A stretch of 64,000 nucleotides of DNA from Azonexus hydrophilus. GTDB lineage: Bacteria; Pseudomonadota; Gammaproteobacteria; Burkholderiales; Rhodocyclaceae. The DNA lies in the NCBI RefSeq assembly GCF_001956855.1, contig NZ_MTHD01000001.1:806001-870000 (forward strand), in the 5' to 3' direction. The notes below the pieces were generated by a model, which saw nothing but the letters and a program-made list of their open reading frames with translations, was not told the DNA's origin and made no database searches. Position numbers and translations under genes: made by a program. Of this stretch, positions 35,184 through 44,514 are shown one piece after another; position 1 is the stretch's first letter; every line of letters begins with the position of its first letter.

Positions 35184-36680
35184 ATGGCTTTCCAGCAAGC
35201 ACTCAGCGGCCTGAACGTGGCCGGCAAGGCGATTGATGTCACCAGCCACAATATTTCCAACGCAAGCACGGTTGGTTACAAGGCAGCGTCGGCGCATTTT
35301 TCGGACGTCTATGCAGCATCCCTCAGCGGTGCCGGCGCCAGCCAGGTTGGCATCGGGGTTAATCTGGCAGCAGTTCAGCAGCAGTTTACGCAGGGTAACA
35401 TCACTGCCACGAACAACCCGTTGGACATCTCGATCAACGGTTCCGGGTTTTTCCGGATGGATAGTAATGGTGCGACGACGTTTACACGCAATGGCCAGTT
35501 CCATCTCGACAAGAACGGCTACATCATCAACGACCAGTCAATGCGTTTGACCGGTTATGCCGCGCTGTCCGGGATCATCGTCCCGTCTACGCCAATGCCC
35601 TTGCAGATATCCTCTTCCGATCTGGCTCCTGTAGCTACCGGCACCAATGACAGCAGCACGTTTCGAGGCGTCAAGGCCGTTCTGCAGCTCGATTCTCGCA
35701 GCGTAGTGCCGGAAATTCCATGGGTGGACGCGGCGGTGCCGACTGGCGCAGATATCACTGCCGGTGTCACGGCTAGTGGTGGTACGGCAGGTCAGGCAAC
35801 TGCTGGTGCTACTGCTTATGATGCGGCGATTGCTGCCAGCAGTACCCAGGCGGAAGCTTCCCAGGCTGCCTACGACGCGGTAATCGGTGCTGGTGGCTCT
35901 GTGCTTGCAGCAACCGCTGCACGCACGGCGGGGATGAGAGGTGCCAATTATACGCCGGACCCGCAGTCCTACAACTATTCCACTGCTCTTTCGATTTTTG
36001 ACAGCCTAGGTAATGCCCATACCCTGACGATGTTTTTCGAAAAAACTGCAGCTTCTGGCGAGTGGAATGTCGCATTCAACGTGGACGGTACCAGTAATCA
36101 GTATGTTACGGTGACGCCGGCCAACGCACTGCAGTTCAATACCTTGGGGCAGATTGCCAGTGGCAACCCAATGAGCTTGCAGATCGATTTGAATAACGTG
36201 ATGGGAGCGCTGGGGACGACCAACGGAGCCGATCCGGTCATAAGCTTCGAAGTTGACTTCACCGGAACAACGCAGTTCGGTCGTCCATCCGGTACCAACC
36301 GCCTGGAACAGGATGGCTATACGGCAGGCAATCTGATTGGTCTTGCTGTTGGTAACGACGGTGTGATCCTCGGTCGCTACAGTAACGGACAAAGCTTCGC
36401 CCAGGGACAGGTTGTACTGGCCAACTTCACGAATCCAAATGGCCTGCAGTCCCTAGGTAATAATCAGTGGGCCGAAACTTCGACTTCGGGGCCGGCACTG
36501 GTTGGTGCTCCGAATACTTCAAGTCTCGGTGTACTTTCATCGTCCACGGTTGAAGAGTCGAATGTCGATCTGACATCGGAACTGGTGAATCTGATTACCA
36601 ATCAGCGTAACTACCAGGCCAATGCACAGTCGATCAAGACCCAGGACCAAGTGCTTCAGACGCTGGTCAACCTGCGTTAA
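35184..36680 (+). CDS. flgE: Flagellar hook protein FlgE
   Basis: 498-aa hook protein. The N-terminal D0 motif (MAFQQALSGLNVAGKAIDVT) and C-terminal motif (VDLTSELVNLITNQRNYQAN) are intact. It is longer than the enterobacterial protein (about 400 aa) because of an Ala/Gly-rich insertion at about residues 182-253 (ITAGVTASGGTAGQATAG and onward) within the surface-exposed middle domain. Two related segments (TAYDAAIAAS and AAYDAVIGAG) within the insertion suggest internal duplication. Good ribosome-binding site (CGAGGTTAGAAA). Confidence 0.96.
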   Translation: MAFQQALSGLNVAGKAIDVTSHNISNASTVGYKAASAHFSDVYAASLSGAGASQVGIGVNLAAVQQQFTQGNITATNNPLDISINGSGFFRMDSNGATTFTRNGQFHLDKNGYIINDQSMRLTGYAALSGIIVPSTPMPLQISSSDLAPVATGTNDSSTFRGVKAVLQLDSRSVVPEIPWVDAAVPTGADITAGVTASGGTAGQATAGATAYDAAIAASSTQAEASQAAYDAVIGAGGSVLAATAARTAGMRGANYTPDPQSYNYSTALSIFDSLGNAHTLTMFFEKTAASGEWNVAFNVDGTSNQYVTVTPANALQFNTLGQIASGNPMSLQIDLNNVMGALGTTNGADPVISFEVDFTGTTQFGRPSGTNRLEQDGYTAGNLIGLAVGNDGVILGRYSNGQSFAQGQVVLANFTNPNGLQSLGNNQWAETSTSGPALVGAPNTSSLGVLSSSTVEESNVDLTSELVNLITNQRNYQANAQSIKTQDQVLQTLVNLR

Positions 36681-36698
36681 GTGTGACGGGATACTGAC

Positions 36699-37442
36699 AT
36701 GGACCGCCTGATCTATACCGCGATGACCGGTGCCAAGCATGTATTCATGCAGCAGGCTGGTACCGCGAACAATCTGGCAAATGCCAGCACGATCGGGTTC
36801 AAGGCACAGGAACACCGGTTCCGGGCGGTAGAGGTGCAGGGAGAGGGAATGCCGACGCGGGCATTCGTGGTTGATGCCTCAGTCGCCGATGTATTCGAGG
36901 AGGGCCCGCTGATGTTTACCGGGCGCAATCTCGATGTGGCCGTCCAGGGGCGTGGCTGGCTGGCAGTACAACTGCCGGATGGAAGTGAAGCATATACGCG
37001 TGCTGGCAGCCTGGATGTCAATGTCAATGGTGAGTTGCAAACCAAGGGCGGTCAGACGGTTCTGGGGGATGGTGGGCCGATTGCCATTCCGCCCGATAAC
37101 AATGTGGAAATCGCGCCCGATGGAACGGTGTCGATCATTCCTACCTTCGGAACACCGAACAACGTCAACCCGGTTGGCCGCCTCAAGCTGGTGAATCCGC
37201 CGGAAGGTGATCTCGTCCGCGGGGCTGATGGGCTATTTCGCTTGCGTAGTGGCCAGCCGGCACCGGTTGATGAGAATGTACGCGTGGCCTCCGGGGCGCT
37301 GGAGGGCAGCAATGTCAATGTGACGGACGCCATGGTCAATCTGATCAGTCTTTCCCGTCAGTTCGAGTTGCAGATCAAGATGATGCAGACCGCAGATCAG
37401 AACGCCCAGCGCGCCGATCAGTTGCTGTCGCTTAATGGTTGA
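36699..37442 (+). CDS. flgF: Flagellar proximal rod protein FlgF
   Basis: 247-aa rod protein of the FlgE/F/G family. N-terminal MDRLIYTAMTGAKHVFMQQ, the central motif for hook-basal body proteins (GRNLDVAVQGRGWLAVQLPD), and the C-terminal VNVTDAMVNLISLSRQFELQ identify it. It lies between flgE and flgG in the canonical order. Confidence 0.96.
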   Translation: MDRLIYTAMTGAKHVFMQQAGTANNLANASTIGFKAQEHRFRAVEVQGEGMPTRAFVVDASVADVFEEGPLMFTGRNLDVAVQGRGWLAVQLPDGSEAYTRAGSLDVNVNGELQTKGGQTVLGDGGPIAIPPDNNVEIAPDGTVSIIPTFGTPNNVNPVGRLKLVNPPEGDLVRGADGLFRLRSGQPAPVDENVRVASGALEGSNVNVTDAMVNLISLSRQFELQIKMMQTADQNAQRADQLLSLNG

Positions 37443-37454
37443 TAGGAAAGAAAA

Positions 37455-38237
37455 ATGATACGTTCCCTGTGGATTGCCCGTACCGGTCTTGATGCCCAAC
37501 AGACGCAGCTGGATGTTATTTCAAACAATCTGGCAAACGTCAGTACCAATGGCTTCAAGCGTGCCCGCGCAGTGTTCGAGGATCTGCTCTATCAGAACAT
37601 GCGCCAACCAGGGGCACAGACATCGCAACAGACTCAGGTGCCTACTGGCTTGCAATTGGGTACAGGGGCACGGCCGGTGGCGACGGCGCGGATATTTACC
37701 CAGGGCAATCTGCAAAAAACCGATAACCCGCTGGATGTCGCCATCAACGGCAATGGTTTTTTCCAGGTGTTGCTGCCTGATGGGACCACCGGCTATACGC
37801 GCGATGGCTCCTTCCACAAGGATAATCAAGGGCAGATCGTTACTTCCGAGGGCTACCCTTTGCAGCCCAACATCACGATTCCGGCCGACGCGCTTACGGT
37901 GTCGATCGGCAATGATGGCACGGTGACAGTAACGCAGCCGGGAAGTGCTGCGGCAACTGAAATTGGCGCCTTCCAGCTGGCCAGTTTTGTCAACAATGGT
38001 GGCCTGCTGAGTATCGGCCAGAATTTGTATCTGGAAACGGCGGCCAGTGGTGCTCCGACGCCGAATGCGCCGGGAGCCAACGGTGCCGGCATTGTCAATC
38101 AGGGCTATGTTGAGACATCGAATGTCAATGTGGCCGAGGAACTGGTAACGATGATCCAGACCCAGCGTGCCTACGAGCTGAATTCGAAGGTGATTTCGAC
38201 TTCCGATGCAATGCTTGGCCGCCTGACTCAGATGTGA
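37455..38237 (+). CDS. flgG: Flagellar distal rod protein FlgG
   Basis: 260-aa distal rod protein. [20 protein letters not shown], then [37 protein letters not shown] and C-terminal [20 protein letters not shown] are textbook FlgG. Length equals that of E. coli FlgG (260 aa). RBS TAGGAAAGAAAA. Confidence 0.98.
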   Translation: MIRSLWIARTGLDAQQTQLDVISNNLANVSTNGFKRARAVFEDLLYQNMRQPGAQTSQQTQVPTGLQLGTGARPVATARIFTQGNLQKTDNPLDVAINGNGFFQVLLPDGTTGYTRDGSFHKDNQGQIVTSEGYPLQPNITIPADALTVSIGNDGTVTVTQPGSAAATEIGAFQLASFVNNGGLLSIGQNLYLETAASGAPTPNAPGANGAGIVNQGYVETSNVNVAEELVTMIQTQRAYELNSKVISTSDAMLGRLTQM

Positions 38238-38246
38238 GGTGAAGTC

Positions 38247-38903
38247 ATGAAAGTCTTTTGCCTGCTCGCCTGTTTTCTGCTCGCGGCGTGTACGAGTGTA
38301 CCGCCAACCAATGTTCATCAGCCGATGACTGCCCGTCCCGAAGTGAGGCAAGTCGCACCGCTGGCCAACGGCGCAATTTTTCAGGCGGCAAACAGTCGCC
38401 CCTTGTTCGAAGATCGTCGGGCGCGCTTCGTCGGCGATACCATTACCATCAAGATTACCGAAAATACCTCTGCCTCCAAAAAGGCCAGCAACAAACTTGA
38501 TCGTTCCGGTAGCCAGTCTGCATCGATCAGTGCCCTTACTGGTTTGCCGGTTAGCGGCCTGAGTGGTTTGCAAATGGCAGGCGAGAGTACTACCAACTTC
38601 AGCGGCAAAGGTGAGGCGGCAAACAATGCCGTTTTCAGCGGCAATTTGACGGTGACGGTGATCGACGTCTTGCCGAACGGCAATTTGCTGGTTTCCGGCG
38701 AGAAGCAGATCGCGATTGGCGAAGAGCAGGAATTCATCCGCATCTCCGGCGTCGTCAACCCGGCCTTTGTCGATTTCTCCAATACGGTTGATTCAGCGAA
38801 GATTGCCGATGCCCGCATCGAATACAAGTCTTCAGGTCAGGTGGCTGAAGGGCAGGTCATGGGCTGGCTGGCACGTTTCTTTCTTAGTGTCTTGCCATTC
38901 TAG
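38247..38903 (+). CDS. flgH: Flagellar L-ring lipoprotein FlgH
   Basis: 218-aa outer-membrane L-ring lipoprotein. Signal peptide with lipobox LLAAC (Cys about residue 15), the FEDRRARFVGDTITIKITEN motif and LPNGNLLVSGEKQIAI are the FlgH hallmarks. It ends in the usual hydrophobic WLARFFLSVLPF. Follows flgG by 9 bp. Confidence 0.97.
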   Translation: MKVFCLLACFLLAACTSVPPTNVHQPMTARPEVRQVAPLANGAIFQAANSRPLFEDRRARFVGDTITIKITENTSASKKASNKLDRSGSQSASISALTGLPVSGLSGLQMAGESTTNFSGKGEAANNAVFSGNLTVTVIDVLPNGNLLVSGEKQIAIGEEQEFIRISGVVNPAFVDFSNTVDSAKIADARIEYKSSGQVAEGQVMGWLARFFLSVLPF

Positions 38904-38927
38904 TCACTGTTTCAGGATGGTCCAGTC

Positions 38928-40022
38928 ATGAACGCCTTCTCTGCCACCAAGAAAATGATGTACGTGGCGCTGCTGGTCGGCTGCCTCGGGCCCCTCTTTG
39001 CTACCCCGGTCCACGCTGAGCGCATCAAGGATCTGGCCTCTCTCCAAGGGGTGCGTAACAATCAGTTGATCGGTTACGGGATTGTGGTCGGTCTCGATGG
39101 TACGGGTGACCAAACTACCCAGACGCCGTTCACGACCCAGGCAATGGGGAATATGTTGTCCCAGATGGGAATCAACCTGACGGCCGACCAGGCGACCAAG
39201 TTGCAGTTGAAGAATGTGGCGGCAGTCATGGTCACCGCAAATCTCGCACCGTTTGCCAAACCGGGTCAGGCTATTGATGTGACGGTTTCGTCCATCGGCA
39301 ATGCCAAGAGCCTGCGTGGTGGAACCTTGCTGCTGACCCAGTTGAAGGGGGCGGATGGACAGGTTTACGGCATGGCGCAAGGTAACGTGATGGTTGGCGG
39401 CGCAGGTGGTGGTGCGGGCGGAGCCAGTGTTACGGTCAACCATCTTTCTGCCGGCAGAATTCCTGGTGGTGCGACAGTTGAACGCAGTGTCGCAACCGCA
39501 TTGGGCCAAGGCGGGTTTGTCTATTACGAGTTGTCCGAGTCGGATTTCGGAACAGCGATGAATATGGTCGAGGCGATCAACAAGACGATGGGCGAAGGTA
39601 CGGCTCAGGCCATAGATGGTCGTCGCATTGCCTTGCGGGCTCCGGACTCAGCTGATGCGCGGGTCAGTTTCCTTGGCCGGGTCGAGAATATCCAGGTGCG
39701 TGCAGCTGCTTCGCAGGCAAGGGTTGTTGTCAATCCGCGCACAGGTTCGGTGGTGATGAATCAGCGTGTTTCGTTGCAGCCATGTGCTGTGGCTCACGGC
39801 AATTTGTCGGTGGTGGTCGATGCTGGTCAGGCAGGTGGCATGGGGCCGGATGTTCAGGTCAACCAGGATAATGGGAGTCTGGTCAGTGTAAAGGCCGGGG
39901 CCAGTCTGGCCGATGTGGTCAAGGCGCTGAATTCCCTGGGGGCCAATCCAATGGATCTTCTGGCCATCCTGCAGGCCATGAAGGCGGCAGGGGCGCTGCG
40001 CGCCGAACTCGAAGTGATCTGA
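38928..40022 (+). CDS. flgI: Flagellar P-ring protein FlgI
   Basis: 364-aa periplasmic P-ring protein with a cleavable signal peptide (about residues 1-31, ending VHAE). The mature start ERIKDLASLQGVRNNQLIGY is highly conserved. The C-terminal LADVVKALNSLGANPMDLLA is also typical. FlgA, encoded on the opposite strand, is its assembly chaperone. Confidence 0.98.
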   Translation: MNAFSATKKMMYVALLVGCLGPLFATPVHAERIKDLASLQGVRNNQLIGYGIVVGLDGTGDQTTQTPFTTQAMGNMLSQMGINLTADQATKLQLKNVAAVMVTANLAPFAKPGQAIDVTVSSIGNAKSLRGGTLLLTQLKGADGQVYGMAQGNVMVGGAGGGAGGASVTVNHLSAGRIPGGATVERSVATALGQGGFVYYELSESDFGTAMNMVEAINKTMGEGTAQAIDGRRIALRAPDSADARVSFLGRVENIQVRAAASQARVVVNPRTGSVVMNQRVSLQPCAVAHGNLSVVVDAGQAGGMGPDVQVNQDNGSLVSVKAGASLADVVKALNSLGANPMDLLAILQAMKAAGALRAELEVI

Positions 40023-40032
40023 GGTTTTGGCG

Positions 40033-40998
40033 ATGTCGGTCAAAATTCAGAACTCGCCTAATCGTGCGGCCTTTGATGTCCAGGCATCGCAGGATTTGCG
40101 CAGCCAGTTTCAGAAAGATCCACAGGCTGGTTTGAAGGCTGCTGCGCAGCAATTCGAGACACTCTTTCTGCAGATGGTCCTCAAGAGCATGCGTGACACG
40201 GTGCCGGCCGACGGCTTGCTCCAAAGCGACCAGACCCGTTTCTACAACAGCCTGCTTGATCAGCAGATGGCTCAGAACATGGCAAGTTCCGGTAACGGCA
40301 TCGGCTTCGCCAGACTGATTGAACAACAGTTGGGGCAGCATCTTGCTGGAGAGGCTTCCGGGGAGACTGGTGGCGACATTTCGGCAATCCTTGCCGGCAA
40401 GGGCTTGCCGCTGGATCTGCCGGTAGCCAGGAATCTGCAGTATCGCGAGGTGCTGAGCAGTCTGCCGACCTCTGCTGCGTATGCTGCACAGACAGTAACC
40501 GGTCCGCAAGGAAGTACTGAGGCGCCGGCTTCGGCGCGTGATTTCGTGAATCAGGTCTGGCCGCATGCCGTCGAAGCCTCTCGGTCCACTGGTATTCCAC
40601 CGCAGTTCCTGGTCGCACACTCAGCGTTGGAGAGCGGTTGGGGCAAGAGCGAAATTCGCAATCCGGACGGCTCCAGTGCCCACAATCTCTTTGGTATCAA
40701 GGCAGGCAAGAGCTGGACGGGGGCAACGGTAGATACAGTGACCACCGAGTACGTGGATGGTAAGCCTCAGCAGGTCGTCGAAAAATTTCGGGCTTATGGT
40801 TCCTACGCTGAGGCGTTCCGCGATTACGCCGGGCTTTTGCGCAATAGTCCGCGCTACAGCGGAGTCATCGGGTCGCAGGATGGCACGGAGTTTGCACGTC
40901 GACTGCAACAGGCAGGGTATGCCACCGATCCGATGTATGCCGACAAGTTGGCACGCATTATCAACGGGCCAACGCTGCGTCAGGCACTGATCGGTTGA
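40033..40998 (+). CDS. flgJ: Flagellar rod cap and muramidase FlgJ
   Basis: 321-aa bifunctional FlgJ. The N-terminal rod-capping domain (AAQQFETLFLQMVLKSMRDT, DQQMAQNMA) is joined to a C-terminal glucosaminidase/muramidase domain (PPQFLVAHSALESGWGKSEI, HNLFGIKAG, FRAYGSYAEAFRDYAGLL) that opens peptidoglycan for the rod. The glutamate in ALESGWGKS is the expected catalytic residue. ATG at 40033 preferred over the TTG at 40027. The dual-domain form is typical of beta- and gammaproteobacteria. Confidence 0.97.
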   Translation: MSVKIQNSPNRAAFDVQASQDLRSQFQKDPQAGLKAAAQQFETLFLQMVLKSMRDTVPADGLLQSDQTRFYNSLLDQQMAQNMASSGNGIGFARLIEQQLGQHLAGEASGETGGDISAILAGKGLPLDLPVARNLQYREVLSSLPTSAAYAAQTVTGPQGSTEAPASARDFVNQVWPHAVEASRSTGIPPQFLVAHSALESGWGKSEIRNPDGSSAHNLFGIKAGKSWTGATVDTVTTEYVDGKPQQVVEKFRAYGSYAEAFRDYAGLLRNSPRYSGVIGSQDGTEFARRLQQAGYATDPMYADKLARIINGPTLRQALIG

Positions 40999-41050
40999 TT
41001 CGGGCCTAAACATTTCGGCTTTTCTGCCGTAAACCTCAATGAGGTGAATC

Positions 41051-43087
41051 ATGAGTTCTGGATTAATAGGCATCGGTATTAGCGGTATCAAGGCTGCGCA
41101 GTTGGGGCTGCTTGCGACCGAGCACAATATCGTCAATGCGCACACGCCCGGCTATTCCCGCCAGAGTACGGTGCAGGCGACAAATATCTCCGTCAACACC
41201 GGTTCCGGGGCGATTGGTCAAGGCGTCAATGTCGTGACCATCAAGCGCCAATACGACAGCTATCTGACCGGACAGGTCAATACCGCACAAACCCAGGTGA
41301 GCAGTCTGTCGGCGCAGTACGCGCAGTTATCCCAGATCGACATCATGCTTGCCGACCCGGATGCAGGGCTGTCGCCTGCATTGCAGGATTTCTTCGCCGG
41401 CGTGCAGCAGGTTTCGGCAAACCCGTCTTCGCTGCCCGCCCGCCAATCGATGCTGACGGCTGCGCAGACACTGGTGACTCGTTTCGAGAACCTGGATATG
41501 CGTTTGAGCGAAATCGGCTCGCAACTTAATGGGCGAATTGTCAGCGCGGTTTCGGATATCAATGCCTATGCGAGTCAGATTGCCGATCTGAATCAGCGGA
41601 TCGTGGTGGCTCAGTCCGGTTATTCCCAGCCGCCCAACGATCTGCTTGATCAGCGGGATCAGTTGGTCAACGAACTGAACAAGCTGATCAAGGTAGAGAC
41701 CAGCACCAATAGCGATGGCAGTTTCAATGTCTTCATCGGAACCGGACAGCAACTGGTTGTTGGTGGAAGAACCATGGAAATTACGGCCCAGGCTTCCAAT
41801 GCTGATCAGACCCGGATTGCGATCGGCATGCAGACTGCCGGTGGAAACCAGGAATTGCCTGAGTCACTGATTGTCGGTGGTGAATTGGGGGGCTTGGTCA
41901 GTTTCAGGAGCAACTCCCTTGATCCTTCGATTAATGAACTTGGTCGGGTTGCCGCTTCGCTGGCAATGACGTTCAATGCCCAATACGGGCTTGGCATGGA
42001 TTTGGGTGGTCGGGTGGCCGGTGACACTGGTTTTGTCGGTGAACTGTTTTCGGTGCCTGATCCGAAAGTCTTGCCTGGTGCGATGAATGCCGGAACGGGT
42101 AGCCTTACAGCCTCCTTTCTTCCACCGACAGCGCCATCAGCACCGAAATACGAAGGTAATTTCTATACCGACTTGACCACCAGCGATTATCTGGTCACTT
42201 TTGGCGCGGCAGGGGCCTATACGGTTACACGCTTGAGCGACAAGCAGATTGTCGGGGGCGGGAGTGGTCCTAGTGCGGTAAATATTGACGGTATCTCGAT
42301 CAATATTACCGCGGTTGGGGTAAGTGGTGACAGTTTCACCATCAAGCCGGTTTCCGAGGCCGCAAGAAATATTGAACTTGATACGCGTATCGTTTCCGAT
42401 CCTCGTCTTGTCAACGCTGGGGCTCCGGTGCGGACAATGCCAAATATCGCCAATGGCGGTTCGATGGTGTTGTCCCAAGGGGTGGTCGGGGTTGGCTACT
42501 CGATCGCTAATATGCCGCAGACACTGACAGCCACGGCAACTCAGCTGACTGGTCTGACAACTCCGTGGCGCGCCGTTTACTCGGACGGTTCAACAATCCC
42601 GGCCGGCCCAGCCGATCCTCTGACTGCGGCGCCTCTATCTGCTGGGCCTATAGACCTAGTTAACGGCACAGCAACTTTGGCGGGGATCTGGACAGAGGGA
42701 ATGACCTTCTCGGTGAATGGTCGACCTGCGGCTGGTGACGCATTCACGATAGAAAAGAATACAGGTGGTGTCCAGGACGGGCGCAATTCACTCCTTTTCG
42801 CCAAGCTTCAGACATCGAACACGATTTCAGGCGGAACGGCCACCTATCAGTCATCCTATGCCAGGCTGGTGGCTGAAAATGGTATCCGCACGCGTGAGGC
42901 CAAGGTACGGATGGAGGCACAGGATGCCGTGCTAGCCCAAGCACAGAATGCAAGGGATTCGTTGTCTGCAGTCAATATCGATGAAGAGGCAGCCAATCTG
43001 ATGCGCTTCCAGCAGGCATACCAAGCCGCTGCTAAGGTACTGCAGGTCGGTAATACGTTGTTTGACACCATCCTGTCGATCAGGTGA
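41051..43087 (+). CDS. flgK: Hook-filament junction protein 1, FlgK
   Basis: 678-aa hook-associated protein. The N-terminus (LIGIGISGIKAAQLGLLATE, HNIVNAHTPGYSRQ) and C-terminus (SAVNIDEEAANLMRFQQAYQ) are conserved. The middle (about residues 330-600) is longer than in enterobacteria and contains two similar beta segments ending GDSFTIKP and GDAFTIEK. Exported with the help of FlgN. Codon and base use is somewhat AT-richer in the variable middle, as expected for surface-exposed domains. Confidence 0.96.
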   Translation: MSSGLIGIGISGIKAAQLGLLATEHNIVNAHTPGYSRQSTVQATNISVNTGSGAIGQGVNVVTIKRQYDSYLTGQVNTAQTQVSSLSAQYAQLSQIDIMLADPDAGLSPALQDFFAGVQQVSANPSSLPARQSMLTAAQTLVTRFENLDMRLSEIGSQLNGRIVSAVSDINAYASQIADLNQRIVVAQSGYSQPPNDLLDQRDQLVNELNKLIKVETSTNSDGSFNVFIGTGQQLVVGGRTMEITAQASNADQTRIAIGMQTAGGNQELPESLIVGGELGGLVSFRSNSLDPSINELGRVAASLAMTFNAQYGLGMDLGGRVAGDTGFVGELFSVPDPKVLPGAMNAGTGSLTASFLPPTAPSAPKYEGNFYTDLTTSDYLVTFGAAGAYTVTRLSDKQIVGGGSGPSAVNIDGISINITAVGVSGDSFTIKPVSEAARNIELDTRIVSDPRLVNAGAPVRTMPNIANGGSMVLSQGVVGVGYSIANMPQTLTATATQLTGLTTPWRAVYSDGSTIPAGPADPLTAAPLSAGPIDLVNGTATLAGIWTEGMTFSVNGRPAAGDAFTIEKNTGGVQDGRNSLLFAKLQTSNTISGGTATYQSSYARLVAENGIRTREAKVRMEAQDAVLAQAQNARDSLSAVNIDEEAANLMRFQQAYQAAAKVLQVGNTLFDTILSIR

Positions 43088-43097
43088 GGAGATAGTT

Positions 43098-44078
43098 ATG
43101 CGCGTCAGCACATCAATGATGTTTAACTCGGGCCTGAGGGGCATTACCAGTCTGCAGTCCGAGTTGTTCAAAACCCAGAACCAGCTTTCGACGGGGCGTC
43201 GGATCATGACGCCTGCCGATGACCCGATTGGGGCCTCTGAGGCGTTGGAGGTGTCGCAGTCGAAAGGCGTTAACGAACAGTTTCTCAACAATCAGGCGAA
43301 TGCTAACGTCAAATTGACTTTGGCCGAAGGGATAGTAGGTAGTGTTGGGAATTCATTGATCCGTATTTCGGAACTTGCTGGTCAAGCAGCAAATCCGACG
43401 TATTCCCCCGAGCAAAGGGGGCTGATCGCTAAAGAAATAAAAATGCAATTGGACACAATTGTAGGCTTGGCAAACACCCAGGACGGAACTGGTTCGTACA
43501 TTTTTTCTGGTCACAAGTCGACCACGGAGCCATTTTCGATAAATACTGCCGCTGTACCGCCAGCCGCTGGTGCTACTGTGCCTAGCTACAATTTGACGAA
43601 TACTCATGTTGTTTATGCCGGAGATGCTGGTAGCCATGTCTTGCAGGTGTCTGCCTCAAAAACCATAGCGGTTTCCGAGAGTGGTATTGACGCATTTATG
43701 CAGGTCAAGGATGCCCAGGGGAATGTTACTGGTCAGAGCATGTTTGATACCATTCAGAACCTGATCAATGTCATTGATCCGTCCAGCGGAATGAGTTTTT
43801 CTGCTACTGAACTTCAGCAGGTTCGCGATCATGTGAGCAATGCCGTTGATCATGTTGCCAATGTCCGGGCGACACTCGGTGCAAGATTGAATTCAGTGGA
43901 CGGTCTGACGACCACGGCAACGGACATCGACTATCTTTACGATGTCCGGCTATCCGAATTGCAGGATCTTGACTATACAGAGGCGATCTCACGCTTCATG
44001 CGCTACCAGACCCAGCTTGAGGCAACACAACTGACCTTCAAGCAGACTAGTCAACTCAGCCTCTTCAATATCCTGTGA
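43098..44078 (+). CDS. flgL: Hook-filament junction protein 3, FlgL
   Basis: 326-aa junction protein with flagellin-like ends: N-terminal MRVSTSMMFNSGLRGITSLQ, STGRRIMTPADDP, and C-terminal DYTEAISRFMRYQTQLEATQ. The ATG at 43098 after GAGGAGATAGTT is used; the frame opens at 43062 inside flgK. It overlaps the next lipoprotein gene by 4 bp (GTGA). Confidence 0.96.
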   Translation: MRVSTSMMFNSGLRGITSLQSELFKTQNQLSTGRRIMTPADDPIGASEALEVSQSKGVNEQFLNNQANANVKLTLAEGIVGSVGNSLIRISELAGQAANPTYSPEQRGLIAKEIKMQLDTIVGLANTQDGTGSYIFSGHKSTTEPFSINTAAVPPAAGATVPSYNLTNTHVVYAGDAGSHVLQVSASKTIAVSESGIDAFMQVKDAQGNVTGQSMFDTIQNLINVIDPSSGMSFSATELQQVRDHVSNAVDHVANVRATLGARLNSVDGLTTTATDIDYLYDVRLSELQDLDYTEAISRFMRYQTQLEATQLTFKQTSQLSLFNIL

Positions 44079-44512
44079 AACGCTATCTAGCCATCGGTAT
44101 TGCTGCGCTGAGTCTGGGAACGGGGGGGTGTTCCACTACAGGGGCCAATGCCTTTACCCTGGCCACCAACACCACGCTAACCTGGAATGTTGCGCTGGGG
44201 GCGGCAGCCGCCATCTATCTGATTTACGATCCCCTGGCGCCCAATTGGGAAATCGAAGAGGCGAAACTCTCCGGCGAAACTTATCGGTTGTCGATGAAAA
44301 TGAAGCGTTTTCATACCGGTGGCTCTGGCGAGGCATTGCAGGTTTTGAAGCGCCGAGCCAGCCAGTTACAACAGGAAAACGGTCACGCGGGTTATCAGAT
44401 CGCCGAGTACACCGAAGGGATAGATTCGCAGACACTTGGTGCGCGCCGTGTGGCGGGAGGTACGATACGCTTCATCAAGCATGAAGTTGCAGATTCGTTC
44501 GCACTAAACTGA
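44075..44512 (+). CDS. Small lipoprotein of unknown function at the end of the flg operon
   Basis: 145-aa protein starting at GTG 44075, overlapping flgL by 4 bp, so it is probably co-translated with the junction proteins. A lipoprotein signal is clear (KRYLAIGIAALSLGTGGC, Cys about residue 19). A second hydrophobic segment (about residues 37-52, NVALGAAAAIYLIYDPL) follows, then a mixed alpha/beta domain with basic residues. I do not recognise the family; YecR-type flagellar lipoproteins are only a loose analogy. It ends 2 bp from the convergent fliR stop. Confidence 0.8.
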   Translation: MKRYLAIGIAALSLGTGGCSTTGANAFTLATNTTLTWNVALGAAAAIYLIYDPLAPNWEIEEAKLSGETYRLSMKMKRFHTGGSGEALQVLKRRASQLQQENGHAGYQIAEYTEGIDSQTLGARRVAGGTIRFIKHEVADSFALN

Positions 44513-44514
44513 TC

